Source: Sodalis ligni
Lineage (GTDB): Bacteria > Pseudomonadota > Gammaproteobacteria > Enterobacterales > Enterobacteriaceae
DNA: 64,000 bases
Direction of reading: 5' to 3'
Assembly (NCBI RefSeq): GCF_016865525.2
Contig: NZ_CP075169.1
Span: 3,038,337 to 3,102,336 of the forward strand
Both the position numbers and the translations under genes were made by a program. The notes beneath the pieces were generated by a model, which saw nothing but the letters and a program-made list of their open reading frames with translations, was not told the origin of the DNA and made no database searches. This document shows positions 12,442 through 25,500 of the stretch, in pieces. Every line of letters starts with the position of its first letter. The first letter of the stretch is position 1.

Positions 12442-12912
12442 ATGAGACGGATATCTTTTTGTTGGCTGTTCCTGTTTAGCTTAATTCTTACCGGCTGCAG
12501 TCATCACGCGCCGCCGCCGGATCCCCGGCTGGCAAATTCCAGGGTGGTGAGAGCGCAGCTTAACGATCAGTTACGGCATTGGTACGGCGTTCCTTACCGA
12601 TATGGCGGGTTGGATCAAAACGGCGTGGATTGCTCGGGGTTCGTGTATCGCACTTTCCGCGATCGGTTCGGTATTGTGCTGCCGCGTTCCACCCAAGACC
12701 AGACCAAGGTCGGTACCCGCATATCCCGCGACGATCTGTTGCCGGGGGATTTGGTGTTTTTCAAAACCGGCAGCGGCGGTAACGGCTTGCATGTGGGTAT
12801 CTTCGATACCGGTGATAAATTTATCCATGCCTCCACCAGTCGCGGGGTGATCCGTTCATCGCTGGATAATGTCTATTGGAGCAAAGCTTATTGGCAGGCC
12901 AGGCGAATCTGA
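12442..12912 (+). CDS. nlpC: NlpC/P60-family lipoprotein
   Basis: 156 residues. ATG 12442 is chosen because it places the lipobox LILTGC (Cys about residue 18) right behind a short basic start (MRRISFCW). The mature protein is a cysteine peptidase domain of the NlpC/P60 family, which cleaves peptidoglycan stem peptides. Catalytic Cys is in GVDCSGFVYR, His in GLHVGIFDTG and the third polar residue in FIHASTSRGV. It sits after btuD, as in E. coli. Likely anchored in the outer membrane, since the residue after Cys is Ser. Intact. Confidence 0.95.
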   Translation: MRRISFCWLFLFSLILTGCSHHAPPPDPRLANSRVVRAQLNDQLRHWYGVPYRYGGLDQNGVDCSGFVYRTFRDRFGIVLPRSTQDQTKVGTRISRDDLLPGDLVFFKTGSGGNGLHVGIFDTGDKFIHASTSRGVIRSSLDNVYWSKAYWQARRI

Positions 12913-12978
12913 TACTGACGCCTCTATACAGTCAGCCCGGATGCCGCCTGACGAGCTACAATAAAAACAGGAGGCACC

Positions 12979-14427
12979 ATGGCCAATACCCCTATCTTCA
13001 ATAACAGTTATCACCGGCAACTTCCCGGGTTCTATACCGAACTGATGCCGGCTCCCCTGCGCGGCGCGCGTCTGCTCTACCATAATAGCGAACTGGCGCG
13101 AGAGCTGGCGCTGGATGACGACCTTTTTGCCGAGCCTCATTCCGCCATCTGGAGCGGGGAGCGGTTGTTGCCGGGAATGCAGCCCTTGGCGCAGGTTTAT
13201 AGCGGCCATCAATTCGGCGTCTGGGCCGGGCAACTGGGGGACGGGCGCGGGATCCTGCTTGGGGAGCAGCAATTGGCGGATGGCCGTTCGGTGGACTGGC
13301 ATCTGAAAGGCGCCGGTAAAACGCCTTATTCGCGCATGGGGGACGGACGGGCGGTGTTGTGCTCAGTGGTGCGTGAATTCCTGGCATCCGAGGCGCTGCA
13401 TCATTTGGGCATCGGTACCACCAGGGCGCTGACCATCGTCACCAGCGACGAGCCGGTGTGGCGTGAAAAGCCGGAACCGGGGGCCATGCTGCTGCGGGTG
13501 GCGGATAGCCATGTGCGGTTCGGGCATTTTGAACACTTCTTTTATCGCCGCGAGACGGAGAAGGTCAGGCAACTGGCGGACTATGTCATCGGCCGTGATT
13601 GGCCGCAGCTGGCGGGTCAGGCGGACGCCTATCGTTTATGGCTGACCGACGTGGTGGAACGCACGGCGCGCACCATAGCCCAATGGCAGGCGGTGGGGTT
13701 TGCCCATGGCGTAATGAATACCGACAATATGTCCATACTGGGCATCACCATTGACTATGGCCCCTATGGTTTTCTCGATGCCTATCGTCCGGGCTATGTT
13801 TGCAACCATACCGATTATCAAGGGCGTTATGCTTTTGATAATCAGCCGGCGGTGGCGTTGTGGAATCTGCATCGCCTGGGGCAGGCGCTGTCCGGACTGA
13901 TGCCGGTAAGCGACCTGGAACAGGCGCTGAACTGTTATGAACCGGCGTTGATGCATGCCTATGGCGACGAGATGCGGGCCAAGCTAGGCTTCGCTACGCG
14001 CGATAAACGGGATAACGATATTCTCACCGGCCTGCTGAGCCTGATGGACCGGGAAGGCAGCGATTATACCCGGGTGTTTCGCCTGTTAAGCGACAGCGAG
14101 GCGGCGAATTCCCGCTCGCCGCTGCGCGATGAGATGAAGGATCTGGCGGGGTTTGATCGGTGGTTTCAGGTATACCGGCAGCGAGTTCGGGAAGAAGACA
14201 GGGACGACGAAAGGCGACGGCAGGCCATGCGGGCCAAAATCCCAACTTTATCCTGCGCAACTATCTGGCCCAGCAGGCTATTGACGGCGCCGAACAGAAC
14301 GACACCGCTTTTTACACCGGCTCCTCCAGGCATTGCGCCATCCCTATGATGACGATCCGGCTCTGGACGACCTGGCGGCGCTGCCGCCGGAGTGGGCAGG
14401 CAGCTGGAGATTTCCTGCTCCAGCTGA
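12979..14427 (+). pseudogene. selO: protein adenylyltransferase SelO, three 1-nt deletions
   Basis: SelO (YdiU) is a pseudokinase-fold enzyme that transfers AMP to proteins. The frame is intact for about 420 residues, including [36 protein letters not shown] and [20 protein letters not shown]. One base is then lost in the A-run at 14236-14239, in the T-run at 14309-14313 and near 14399. Restoring them recovers [36 protein letters not shown] and the family C terminus QLEISCSS, ending at TGA 14425-14427. Frame 0 instead runs to 14349 in nonsense. Restored length is about 483 residues (E. coli 478). It abuts the AT-rich insertion. Confidence 0.9.
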
Positions 14428-14446
14428 TAAGCGCGAGCCTGAATTT

Positions 14447-15508
14447 TTATGGGGTAGGGATCGGTGTTAATGATTCTTCATGATATTCGGTGTCTAGATT
14501 GAACCAGTCAGATAAATATTTGAATTCCTTTATGGAAAGCAATATATCCAAAAAAGCCTGTTGGGCAAAAATGCTTTCTTGATCATCTCCAAGGTTGTAG
14601 TCAGCGACTATTTGCTCCAAAACCTGCAATGAGGTAGGGCTTAGCTGGATATCACCCACGGCATGGGGAAGGTCGGGACGTTTGTTATACAGCAGCTGAA
14701 ATATATCAAAATAGATGAGGGGCGCTTGCCAGGCTTCGGATGCCGCGGCAAGAGGAAGCGAAGTATTAAAAGAATCGCTTTCCGCTTTTTTGGATAGTCC
14801 GTCGCGTCTCTCACGGCTAAGGGAGAATTTTTGGTTCATCCTCAGCACGAAATCGATCAGATCATGCAGCCGACGATGTATGTTCTGCGTTCGCTTATAC
14901 TCCTTGACATTGATGTTCGGCACGTTTGAGCGGCCAGAGCCGCTAGTTGGCCCCCAAAAACGCTCATCAGGAGTGAACCAGCGAAACCACTGCGGCCTTC
15001 TTTCTTCCATTCGCCCGCCGTCGGTGACTTTATAGGGATAAGCCTTGATTTTTATCCCTAGCTCATCGGCAAGGATTTGCGCCGTGGAATAGCGGTAGCC
15101 AAAACCGCCATAACAGGAGTAAAGATCAATACTTTCCAATTGGTGCAATATAAACGGTGCATCTTCAAGAAATTGCAATCCCTTTATGATATCTGAAAAT
15201 TCAATTGCATCCATATGATTAACGTTGAAAGGCGCTCCGTGCAGTTTTATACGTAAGCGCGTTTTAACGTCATTAAGCAACTCAATATGGCAATCCTTTC
15301 CTAACAAGAGCTTTTTCGCGGTATGGCTTGTTCCCGGTAACCATTTTTCTGCCATCGCTTGAATAAGTGGTGATTTTTCATGGGGAATATCACTAAATAC
15401 AGAGGTAGACACACTTGACCCGTGCGCCTCACCCACGATGACAAAAATTCTGCTCTTTGTGGTGTAATCGTAAAAAACCGCCGTGAAATGTGCCCAATTG
15501 TTCGGCAA
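14447..15508 (-). other. copy A C-terminal fragment with clan CD-like peptidase module
   Basis: The longest clean C-terminal piece, about 350 codons. It contains a strand-like RLRIKLHGAPF with His followed by Gly (His codon at 15239-15241). Next is a helix DAIEFSDIIKGL, then SIDLYSCYGGFG with Cys at 15113-15115, then STAQILADELGIKIKAYPY. His-Gly on one strand and Ser-Cys-x-Gly-Gly on the next, followed by a helix and strand, is the pattern of clan CD peptidases such as the C80 processing domains of large toxins. The motif reading is direct; the assignment is inference. The last 150 residues are helical and end FKYLSDWFNLDTEYH. Confidence 0.5.
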
Positions 15509-18500
15509 TAACGATAGATGCTCTTTCCGGCAAAGCGGGATCGAAGAAAGAGTTGCGCATGCCGATAAATCGTCCGTGTTTTATGCTTAGCAACAGATGC
15601 TCAAGACAGCCGGAAGTGTTATATATTCCCAGCAGTATCCCGTCATTGACTTTTAACAGGCTCTCTGTTGAAGACAGTCGCTCTTTATTGATGAAGAAGG
15701 CTTGGCTATGCAGATTTGATTTTTAGCATTCATCACCATCCTGAGCAATTGTTTGGCACTCTCTTCATCGATTTTGTTACATTTCAATAAAACATCTAAA
15801 GGAAATTGTTCAGGTAATGAAAAATGTCGGGAATCCCTACGCAAAGCCCTTGCCGCGTATCGGATGTCATTCACCCCGTCATGCACAAGTGTATATGTTT
15901 TTGCTTATGAGAGCGGTTGTTTGACAATAAAGAGGGCTTATACCAGGCGGGTTCCTTCAAGAGAAAGCCATTTTAATGATAACGCTCGGGGAGGTGGCTT
16001 CACGATAGCTGAAATATTCAGCATCCTCCATAAAATCAAAGTCTTTATATTTTATTAACTCAAATGCCTGCGGGGAACGTTTATACATCATAAGCCACTC
16101 GTTTTCCGTGAACACATCCCTATTGTCCCGGGTCATGATGGCCTTACGTATCTCTTTAATGTCAATAATGAATTTATTTTACCTATGTCTATTCTCAGTG
16201 CGAAATAACCTTCCGGCGAAGCGTCAAATTGGTTACGCCAGGCGCTAACGGCACGAAAGCGCATTATTCCTTCTTGTCTTTCATCAAGCGCCCTGGAGGC
16301 GGAAACGATAAAACTCTCATCGCGGCTATAGCCGTTGGTTTTAATGGCAGCAATGATCTCGTTGCGAAACAAGAAGGTGCGGTTGAATCGCATCAAAAAA
16401 TGTTCACGATGGGCCTTATTTAAAAGAAGATCATGCACAAATTTATTATTATAAAGATAAAATCGCAGGATGCGTTTGTGGAAGTTGATTGTGCCTTTAT
16501 CAATGGCGTCCGGCTCCGCCAAAACGCACATCGGCTCTGGTTTTATCAGGCCGAGTTCCGTTATCTTGCGACCTGAAGGGTGATATCTATCAAAAGAGGG
16601 GCAAGGGGCCGGCAACTTGCTTATGCTGGTAATCCACTCCCCGGAGGGGCTTCTTGCTACCGGGACGGCAAAAGCTCTTTCATTGGGCATGTGGTGGTTG
16701 GCGATACGCCACACATCGCTGTCGCTTTCTCTAAAGACGGGAAAATAGTCGTGATCGTTAACGACATAGTAATTTGTCCTCTCGGATGTTTTATCGGCAT
16801 AAATTCCTATTGCCTGGGTTTCAAGCGTATGGGTATCGACATTCACCTTCCAGCTTTGCCTGAGAAGTTTTTTTCGCAATCTTTCGGCTCGAATGGCAAC
16901 GTTGGCAACCAAAATAGATTCCTGTACTTTGTGATGGAGTTTTTCGGTAATTGAGATAACCGAGGAGCTTGACGGTTGAAGCGGGCATAAGAAAGAAAAG
17001 AATTCTTTGGCGGCGACCCTGGACATATCCATTCCGGCTTGAGAAGATTGGGCTATTAACTCCCGGATAATAAATTGTTTTAGCGCGGCCCTTTTGATGT
17101 CGTTTTGCAAGGCATTGTGCAAAGCATGCTTGAGCGTATTTTCAGAAATTTTTTTGAAATTGCCGCCTAGCTGGACTATAAGCAACATCAGGTCAAAGAG
17201 GTCAAACATAATGTCTTTGAAACGAATTGTATGATCTTTATCATACCAATTTCGGCAAAGGGCTTCAAAAAAGGGAATAGTGGAAGAGATGAAATCGACC
17301 CATGAATAATAACGCAATACTTCCTTGAGACGATCGGAAAGCGTTATCAGCGTGGCTTGGGTCAGGAAGTCGATATTTTTGATAAAAGGCGCATCAAGAT
17401 GAAGCGCCTGCTGTCTGTCATCCAGACTAAAAGATAAGGTTTGACGACCTTCATAATATCCTGCCCTTTAACTGCCACCAGGGTGTAAGGAGGTCGGGGC
17501 AGGGTGGCGGAGTCTTCCTCCGGCGATTTCAGCACTATGTCCAGCAGGGTCGTCAGTTGTGCGCTGTTAGCATCGATGGGGGAATAGATGCGCCATTACG
17601 GTTTCGTTGACGCTGTAAGCCGGTCTGCTTAAAACATCAATATTCTCATTACTCTGCAACCAGAAATCCTTTAATTCCAGTAAATGGGGATCATTTTCTA
17701 ACCTTTTGATATCGCTAATGAAAACAAACCCGGCTAAGGTCGATAATAAAATAAGCTTTCCACTATACAATCTTGCAATGGTGAGAAAACCTGGATTTTT
17801 CAGGCATCGAGTAATGATTGAAGGGGAGAGGCTATTGGATATATAGTTTCTTGAGAATACCATGAATGCAAAAATTTCCTTCGGTGGATAAATAGCATCG
17901 ATATAATCTACCGTTGAACTGGCGAGCGCTTGCATAGCCATATACCGGGCTTCATGGAAAGAATACTGATGTTTATAATCATAAAATTGATTATAATAAT
18001 CTTCCAACGACTCTTTTTATTGGATGCCTGAAGTTCAAAGACGCTTGTGAAATCATGAGGAAGACGGGATTTATATTTAATAAATAGATATTGCTGTGCG
18101 TTGATGAATTTTTGTAAAACATAAAAATATTAAAGGAGCTGAGATGTTCATCATCATGGCGTGAAAAACGGAAAAAACCAAAAACCGCGGCCCTAATCAT
18201 TAAATCATAGTCTCCGGATTCCAGACGCCTCTCATACTCCTCAAGTAATCCATACGCGTTAATTTTTTATCAGCAAAATCCGCATCTAGCTTCATGGCCT
18301 CGACCTTTGCTGCGGCAATGAACTGTTCTTCGGAATCAGCCTGTAAGATAATATCTTGATCAAAATAATAACGAATCATCTGAACAAATTCTTGTTGAGC
18401 ATTGATACAAAATGTCATTAAGACAAATACGGTTTTATCATGGCGTATTAGTGTTCTGAAATCCTCGCGCCATAAAGTATGATGAGTGAATTTCTCTTTC

Positions 18501-20098
18501 TCATACGTATTATTCTCAATTAATTCTTTAACGATCTGCAACGTTTTTGCCAAGGAAAAGGTTTTTTAACCACGCTTGATCGGCGTCGTGCTGTTTCTCA
18601 TTCAATCGGAATACTTCAACCAAATTCATAATGAGATCCAGATAGGGATGATTATCATCCTTGCGATAAATATAGTTGTGCAACTCAGTGGAAAATACTT
18701 GCTTCATGGTTGAAAAGTCAATTTCATGCTCATCTTCTGAAAATAAACACCAATGGTCCGTCATCTCTCCAGGTAAAAGAAAATTATGGCTATGAATACT
18801 GATTCCATTAACGCGTGTATATTCTAAAATATGATAAAATTTCAATTTTATTAGCGCGTCAATCAAAAGTCCCGATCCCTGTCATCAAGGCGAAATAAAT
18901 ATCTAGAGTGTTAACATGGCTCATTTTATCGAAGGGTGATATTTCATCTAATACCAACTGTTTACTATATTCTTCATGAGATTCCTTTAATAAATACAAA
19001 TTGCGCAAGATATTATGCAAATGCGCGTGTTCATTAAAACTGGCGTTGTGCAATTTCTCTATAATAGTAGTTTCAGCTAAGGCGAAATTTTTATTTTGAG
19101 AGAAGATATCGTTTCCACAATGACATCTATATTAACATGTTCGTAGGCGTCAGCGATTTTTTATTGATGTCTGGTATATGATCGGTTATTGCACTGTATG
19201 AATTCAAATGGGAAGAAATTTTGATTTGAGGTTCAAGTTTGTCATATAATAAATCATTAAACTTTGTGATAATATTTTCTGTATAAGATTTAAGGATGAT
19301 CATATTTAAAGAGTAAGACTTGTCTTTAAATAATAAGCCATTATAGATAATCTCCGCCGTTTTTCCGGCGATAAGCATGTCCAGCTTCAGCAAATACGAT
19401 AGCTCATCCTGCGGAGTGTTTTCCAGGGACAATGTCGAGTCAAGCTGTGCCAGCAGCGCGGCGGCAATTTTATTCGCAGGGTTCAATTCAAGTTGATGTC
19501 CGCCGATGTCGAACATAATTCTACCACGACCCGGCAAGATCTCGGCGATATCCTTTGCCGGCGCCAGGGGGTTGGTTATGGCTGAAACATGAAGGTGAGG
19601 GGAGATGATGCCTGCTTCAGGCTCTGTGATATTTATTACCTTCAATTGCGCCTGGAATTCCGTTGCTGACCTATAGAGTATATTCTGAAGAGGCCGAATG
19701 CCCGCCGTCGCCGTCATCTGTCCTTCCGCGCCGGGAAACATCAGCGGATCGCGCAGGCCGGCAAACCATGCGAACAGCCTGTCCATCCAAGCCGGTTGAT
19801 TTGGGGTTGAACATTCCCATTGATGACCTCCGATAAAATGGGCCAGTAAATTTCCCATTGAACCCAGGAAGGTGATATTAGGTCGTATCATGGCCTCAAT
19901 ATGATAAATTTCGCCATGGCTCACAATGAGCCTGTCATCTAAAAATCCAGCATAAATGGCGTTGCCGCTGGGTAGCTGCACTCGTACGGTGGATATATGT
20001 CGGCATCGCTGATATAAGGTCGTAATTCATCGGAAAAGTTGTCCACTCCACCCAACATGGTCTTTCTTTAAGGTTCCGACACCGAAAGAGGAAGCGCC

Positions 20099-21276
20099 AT
20101 GTTAAGCAGAGAGGACCACCTAATGATAAAACAAATGCGCATTCATGGCGCTTATATTATCGACATTGCCCGTCAGATTGGCTGCTCAGAACGCACGGTC
20201 AGGCGGCACCTGTCCGAGCCTGAACGTCCTCGCCGGACGTCTTCACGACGGCGTATGAGCAAACTTGAACCTTACATGGCTTTTATCGATATGCGCCTGA
20301 GTGAACATGTCTGGAACGCGCAAGTGATTTTCCAGGAAATCAAGGCGCAAGGCTATGGTGGCGGGACCACCGTGCTGCGGGAATATATCCAGCCCAAACG
20401 CCGACTCCGGCATGGTCGTGAAACCGTCCGCTTCGAAACGCAGCCCGGTTATCAGTTGCAGCACGACTGGGGTGAAGTGGAAGCAGAAGTGGCGGGCCTG
20501 CCATGTAAAATCAACTTCGCCGTCAATACGCTGGGCTACTCGCGCCGCTTTCATGTCTTCGCCGCGCCCTGCCAGGATGCGGAGCACACTTACGAATCGC
20601 TGGTGCAGGCGTTCGGTTACTTCGGCGGCTGCGTGAAAACCGTGCTGGTTGATAACCAGAAGGCGGCGGTGCTCAAACACGATAATACCGGCGAGGTTAT
20701 CTTCAACGCCGGCTTCCAGTCGCTGGCGAAGCACTACGGCTTTATCCCCCGCGCCTGCCGGCCTCACCGGCCCAGGACCAAAGGGAAAGTGGAGCGCATG
20801 GTGGGTTATGTGAAACACAACTTCTTCGTTCACTATCGCCGGTTCGACAGTTTTGCGCACGTCAATCAGCTCCTGACCCAGTGGCTGGCGCAAGAGGCCG
20901 ATCAACGCGACCTGCGCCAGTTCCATCAGACACCGGCAGAACGGTTCGAGGCGGAAAAAACCGCCCTGCAACCGTTGCCCGCCGGTCCGTTCGATACGAG
21001 TTATCACGATATCCGCCAAGCGGCCTGGGATGGCTACATCGACGTGCGGGGCAACCGCTACAGCCTGCCCGAAGCCTGGTGCGGGCGCCAGGTTACGGTA
21101 CGCATTACCCTGGACGACGAGTTACGCGTCTACGGCAATGACGAGCTTATCGCCCGCCATCCGTTGTCACCGGCCACCGCCGGATGGCAGACGGTGCCGG
21201 AACATCACCAGGCGCTGTGGCAGCGGACCTGCCAGGTAGAGCAACGACCGCTGGATGCCTATGAGGGACTACAGTG

Positions 21277-21277
<1 letters not shown>
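20099..21277 (+). CDS. istA: IS21-family transposase
   Basis: 392 residues. An N-terminal helix-turn-helix (about residues 12-40: IHGAYIIDIARQIGCSERTV) is followed by an rve-type DDE integrase core. The acidic residues are in LQHDWGEVE, TVLVDNQKAAV and TKGKVERMVGYVK. The C terminus has the beta-barrel region WDGYIDVRGNRYSLPEAWCG. Length and motifs are typical. Its stop overlaps the istB start as TGATG. Unlike istB it is intact. Confidence 0.93.
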
Positions 21278-22054
<777 letters not shown>

Positions 22055-22518
22055 AACGATAAACAGTGGACAACGGAAACGTTGAAAAGGGCCACCACTT
22101 CACGATGTTGACATATAATATAGGTTTCTTCAGCTATGTGTATGCGGGTGAATTTCGTATCTTTAGTCTGGAGTAAACAATCAGGATTGTTCTTGAGTTC
22201 ACTGACGCATTGGAATAGATAATCAGCTTGTTCTTTTTCCTCCGCTGTTTCATTTTCTGCGCTCCAATCAGTTGTTGCCTGAAAAAAGCTTCTCCCTCCC
22301 TGCAGGGAAGTGTTTACACACATTATCTGCACGTCTAAGCCCCAATAGGTAACTGTTTAATGAAGATATAATCTCAATATAACCTGAATGTTTTGCTGTA
22401 TGTAAATTTAAATTATTGGTGAAGGATATAGCTTCATTTAACATTGTTATGTCCCTATTAATCCGTTAACTGCCGAGGGTGGCGATATTGTCAACAAAGA
22501 GAGCGATTATTGCTTAGC

Positions 22519-25500
22519 TTACATATGATGAAATCGCTCGGATAAATATTTAAATTCATCAATGGATAAAATAATATCCAGCAGAGCCTGTTCAATAAAT
22601 TCGATATCCTCAGACCCGTCAATGTCATAATCCTCCAGTATTTGATCGAGTATCGACAAGGACTCCTTCTTTAAAAGGATATCGGCCACTACGCGAGGGT
22701 GATACGGATTTTGTGGATAGATTAGCTGCAAAATGTCAATGTAAATGAAAGGAATATGACGTTCAACCGGGCTCAAATGGATATTTTGTGATTATTTTTC
22801 TGCGCATGCTGGATAAAAATTGTATAACGTTACGGACAGATGTCATGATATCCCGTAGCTCCTGCTGCATGTTCAGGGTACTGACAAGCTGCGGGGACTC
22901 CGTTTTACCGGCTCTTGACAACCATTATCAATGAGAGGAATCCGCCTGCCGCAGGCCGATACTGGCGAAACCACTCAGGTCTTCTTTGACGGATCCCGCC
23001 CTCAATTTTATGAGGAAAAGTATGGACCGCAAGCCCCAGCTCATCAGACAGGATCTGAGCGGTGGAATAATCGGAACCATAGCCGCTGTAACAGGAGTGC
23101 AACTCAATACTCTCGATGTCTTCTAATGTGAATGTCGGGTCTTTAACGTAAGCCAGGCCCCGGATGATATCCGCCAGTTCGACGGCATCCATATTGTTGA
23201 TAAGAAACGGCTCGCCATAGTGTTTGATGCGAATACGCGGTTTTCTTCACTGCTCCAAGGCACTACAGAAATATAACAATCTTTGCCGAAAAGGACCTCC
23301 TCGCGGGGTATAAAATGGCGTCGATAACCCGTAATGCGACCATCGATATGAAACTCGGGCCTCATCTCGCTCGGGAGTTCATACGCCAGAATTGGCGTAT
23401 TATCCGTTGCGCCGAATGCGCTGCCGGCCATCACAATGAAGTTTTATCGCCACGGTGCAAGGTTAACAAATTTTGGTTAAATGTTCCCAATTGTTCGGCA
23501 ATGACCAACGAAACTCGCTGCTGTGGGGTAAAACCATATAAGTTATTATTTAGGCCAATGAATCTTCCCTGACCGATGCATAACATCAGATGCTCCAGTC
23601 GATTCGAGTAATCATAGAGCGCCAAAGCTTACCTTGATTTATTCTTAATAAATCAGATGTTGTCGATATCTTATATTCATCAACAAGTATGGCATGGCTA
23701 TTTATAAAATCGTTTTTGCTTGTTTTATCATTTCCAATAAATGATTTGCACTTTTAGGGACAGTAATCCACAGTGTAACAATATATAAAGAGGAAGCTCT
23801 TCTTTCAATTCAAATGATAACGCTTCGTGGCGAATCGACCTTGCCACAAGATGGGGCATATGCTGATCAATCTCGCTTATAAAAGCCTTAGATTTTATTA
23901 GATAACTATTATGTTTAAGCAATAGCGGCCTATACCAGGCCGGCTCTTTAATCAGGAAGCCATCTTTAATGAAAACATAGGGCGCCGTAGCTTCACGATA
24001 GCTAAAAACCTGGCATCTTGCATATCATCAAAATCTTTGTATTTAATTAATTCGAAGTAAGTCGGTTGCTGGCTAAACATCATCAGCCACTCGTTTTCCG
24101 TAAAATATCCCTATTATCGTTAATACCAAAAGACAAGCGATTATTGGCAAAGTCAATAATATAACTTTGATTGGCTATGTTAACAGTGATGGCAAAATAG
24201 GTTTCCGCGGCCCAGTGAAGAACGTCGCTCCAAGCGCTTACGGCACGAAAGCGGATCCTAACGTCATCCTTGCTTTCTAACGCATGTATTGCGAGAACCG
24301 CGGACGTTTTATCATATACAAATTTATTATTAAATTGCATGGCTAAGATGTCTTTTTCAAAGAAAAGTTTCGATGAAAATCATTAAATATTGAAATGACG
24401 CGGTCTCCCGCTTCTGTAAATATAGTTTCCCTCTGGTGACGTTCAAGTGAGAAGCGCAGTATGGTTTTGTGAAAATTCACCAAATCGCAATCAGAAAATT
24501 GATCAATGCCCGATACGCGTAGGGGTTCAATCTCAATCAATTTTGTGTCCTGAGCATTGTTAGGATGGAAATGATTGACTGGGAGGGGCGAAATCCTTAT
24601 GTCAACGACTTGCCGTGCGCTGGCGACCCAACCTCCGGAGTGGCTTTGTACAATGGGAATGGCAAAATCTTTGTCGTTGCCGCCTCTCAAGTTGATGATT
24701 CTCCATTCACCATGATATTTATCCCAAAAACGGGGAAATAGTCATTGTCGTTAACAATATAGTATGACTCTGCAGAACCCGAATTTTTACTAAAATGCCA
24801 CTGGGCAAGGTTTCGAGTTGATTTTCATCCACTTCTGCTTTCCAGTATTGCCGCAGGTTTTTCTTCCTCGAACTAAACAATCTAATGGCGACGTTGGCTT
24901 TTGCTAGCACATCCTGTATTTTATATTGTAGCGTATCATCTAAGATTGTTAACACTTTGCCTGACGGATGTATGATGTTATAAAATGAAGATATTTCATC
25001 AGAAAAGACTTGGCCATTTTGTATCCAATGTTCGGTGTTGAGCCTATAAGTTCATGAAAAACAAAATTCCTTATCATATGATGTTGTACCTTTTCTTTGT
25101 AGCTTTGTAAAGAGCATGCTTAAATGTGTTTTCGGATATTTTTAAACTGTCCTGAAAGAGCTACAACTGTAGTAACAAGATCATAGAGATCAAAATGATA
25201 TCTGCAAACTTGATTTCATGTTCTTCATCATACCATAGCTGGCAGAGTGTGGTAAAAAGGAATAAATGAAGCCGTGTATTCCAGCCAGGTATAATGACGC
25301 AATGTTTCTTTGGAATTTTGAGCTATTGCAACCAACGTAGCCTGATTGATATTATCGATAGCGTTGATAAATGGGATCTTAATACTTATAGGCTCAGATG
25401 TTTCATCCTTATTGAAGACATAGGATTTTATGATGGAATATAAGTCTGAATCTTTAACCGCAGCAAGAGAATATGCCGATGCAGGAACATCAAAATTTCT

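Noticed and set aside
15653..15886. Short minus-strand frame as an independent gene
   Set aside because: It is one of the frame fragments of copy A, with continuity to its neighbours once single bases are restored.
20243..21019. 258-aa antisense frame in istA
   Set aside because: Shadow of the transposase gene; no start signal and no family resemblance.
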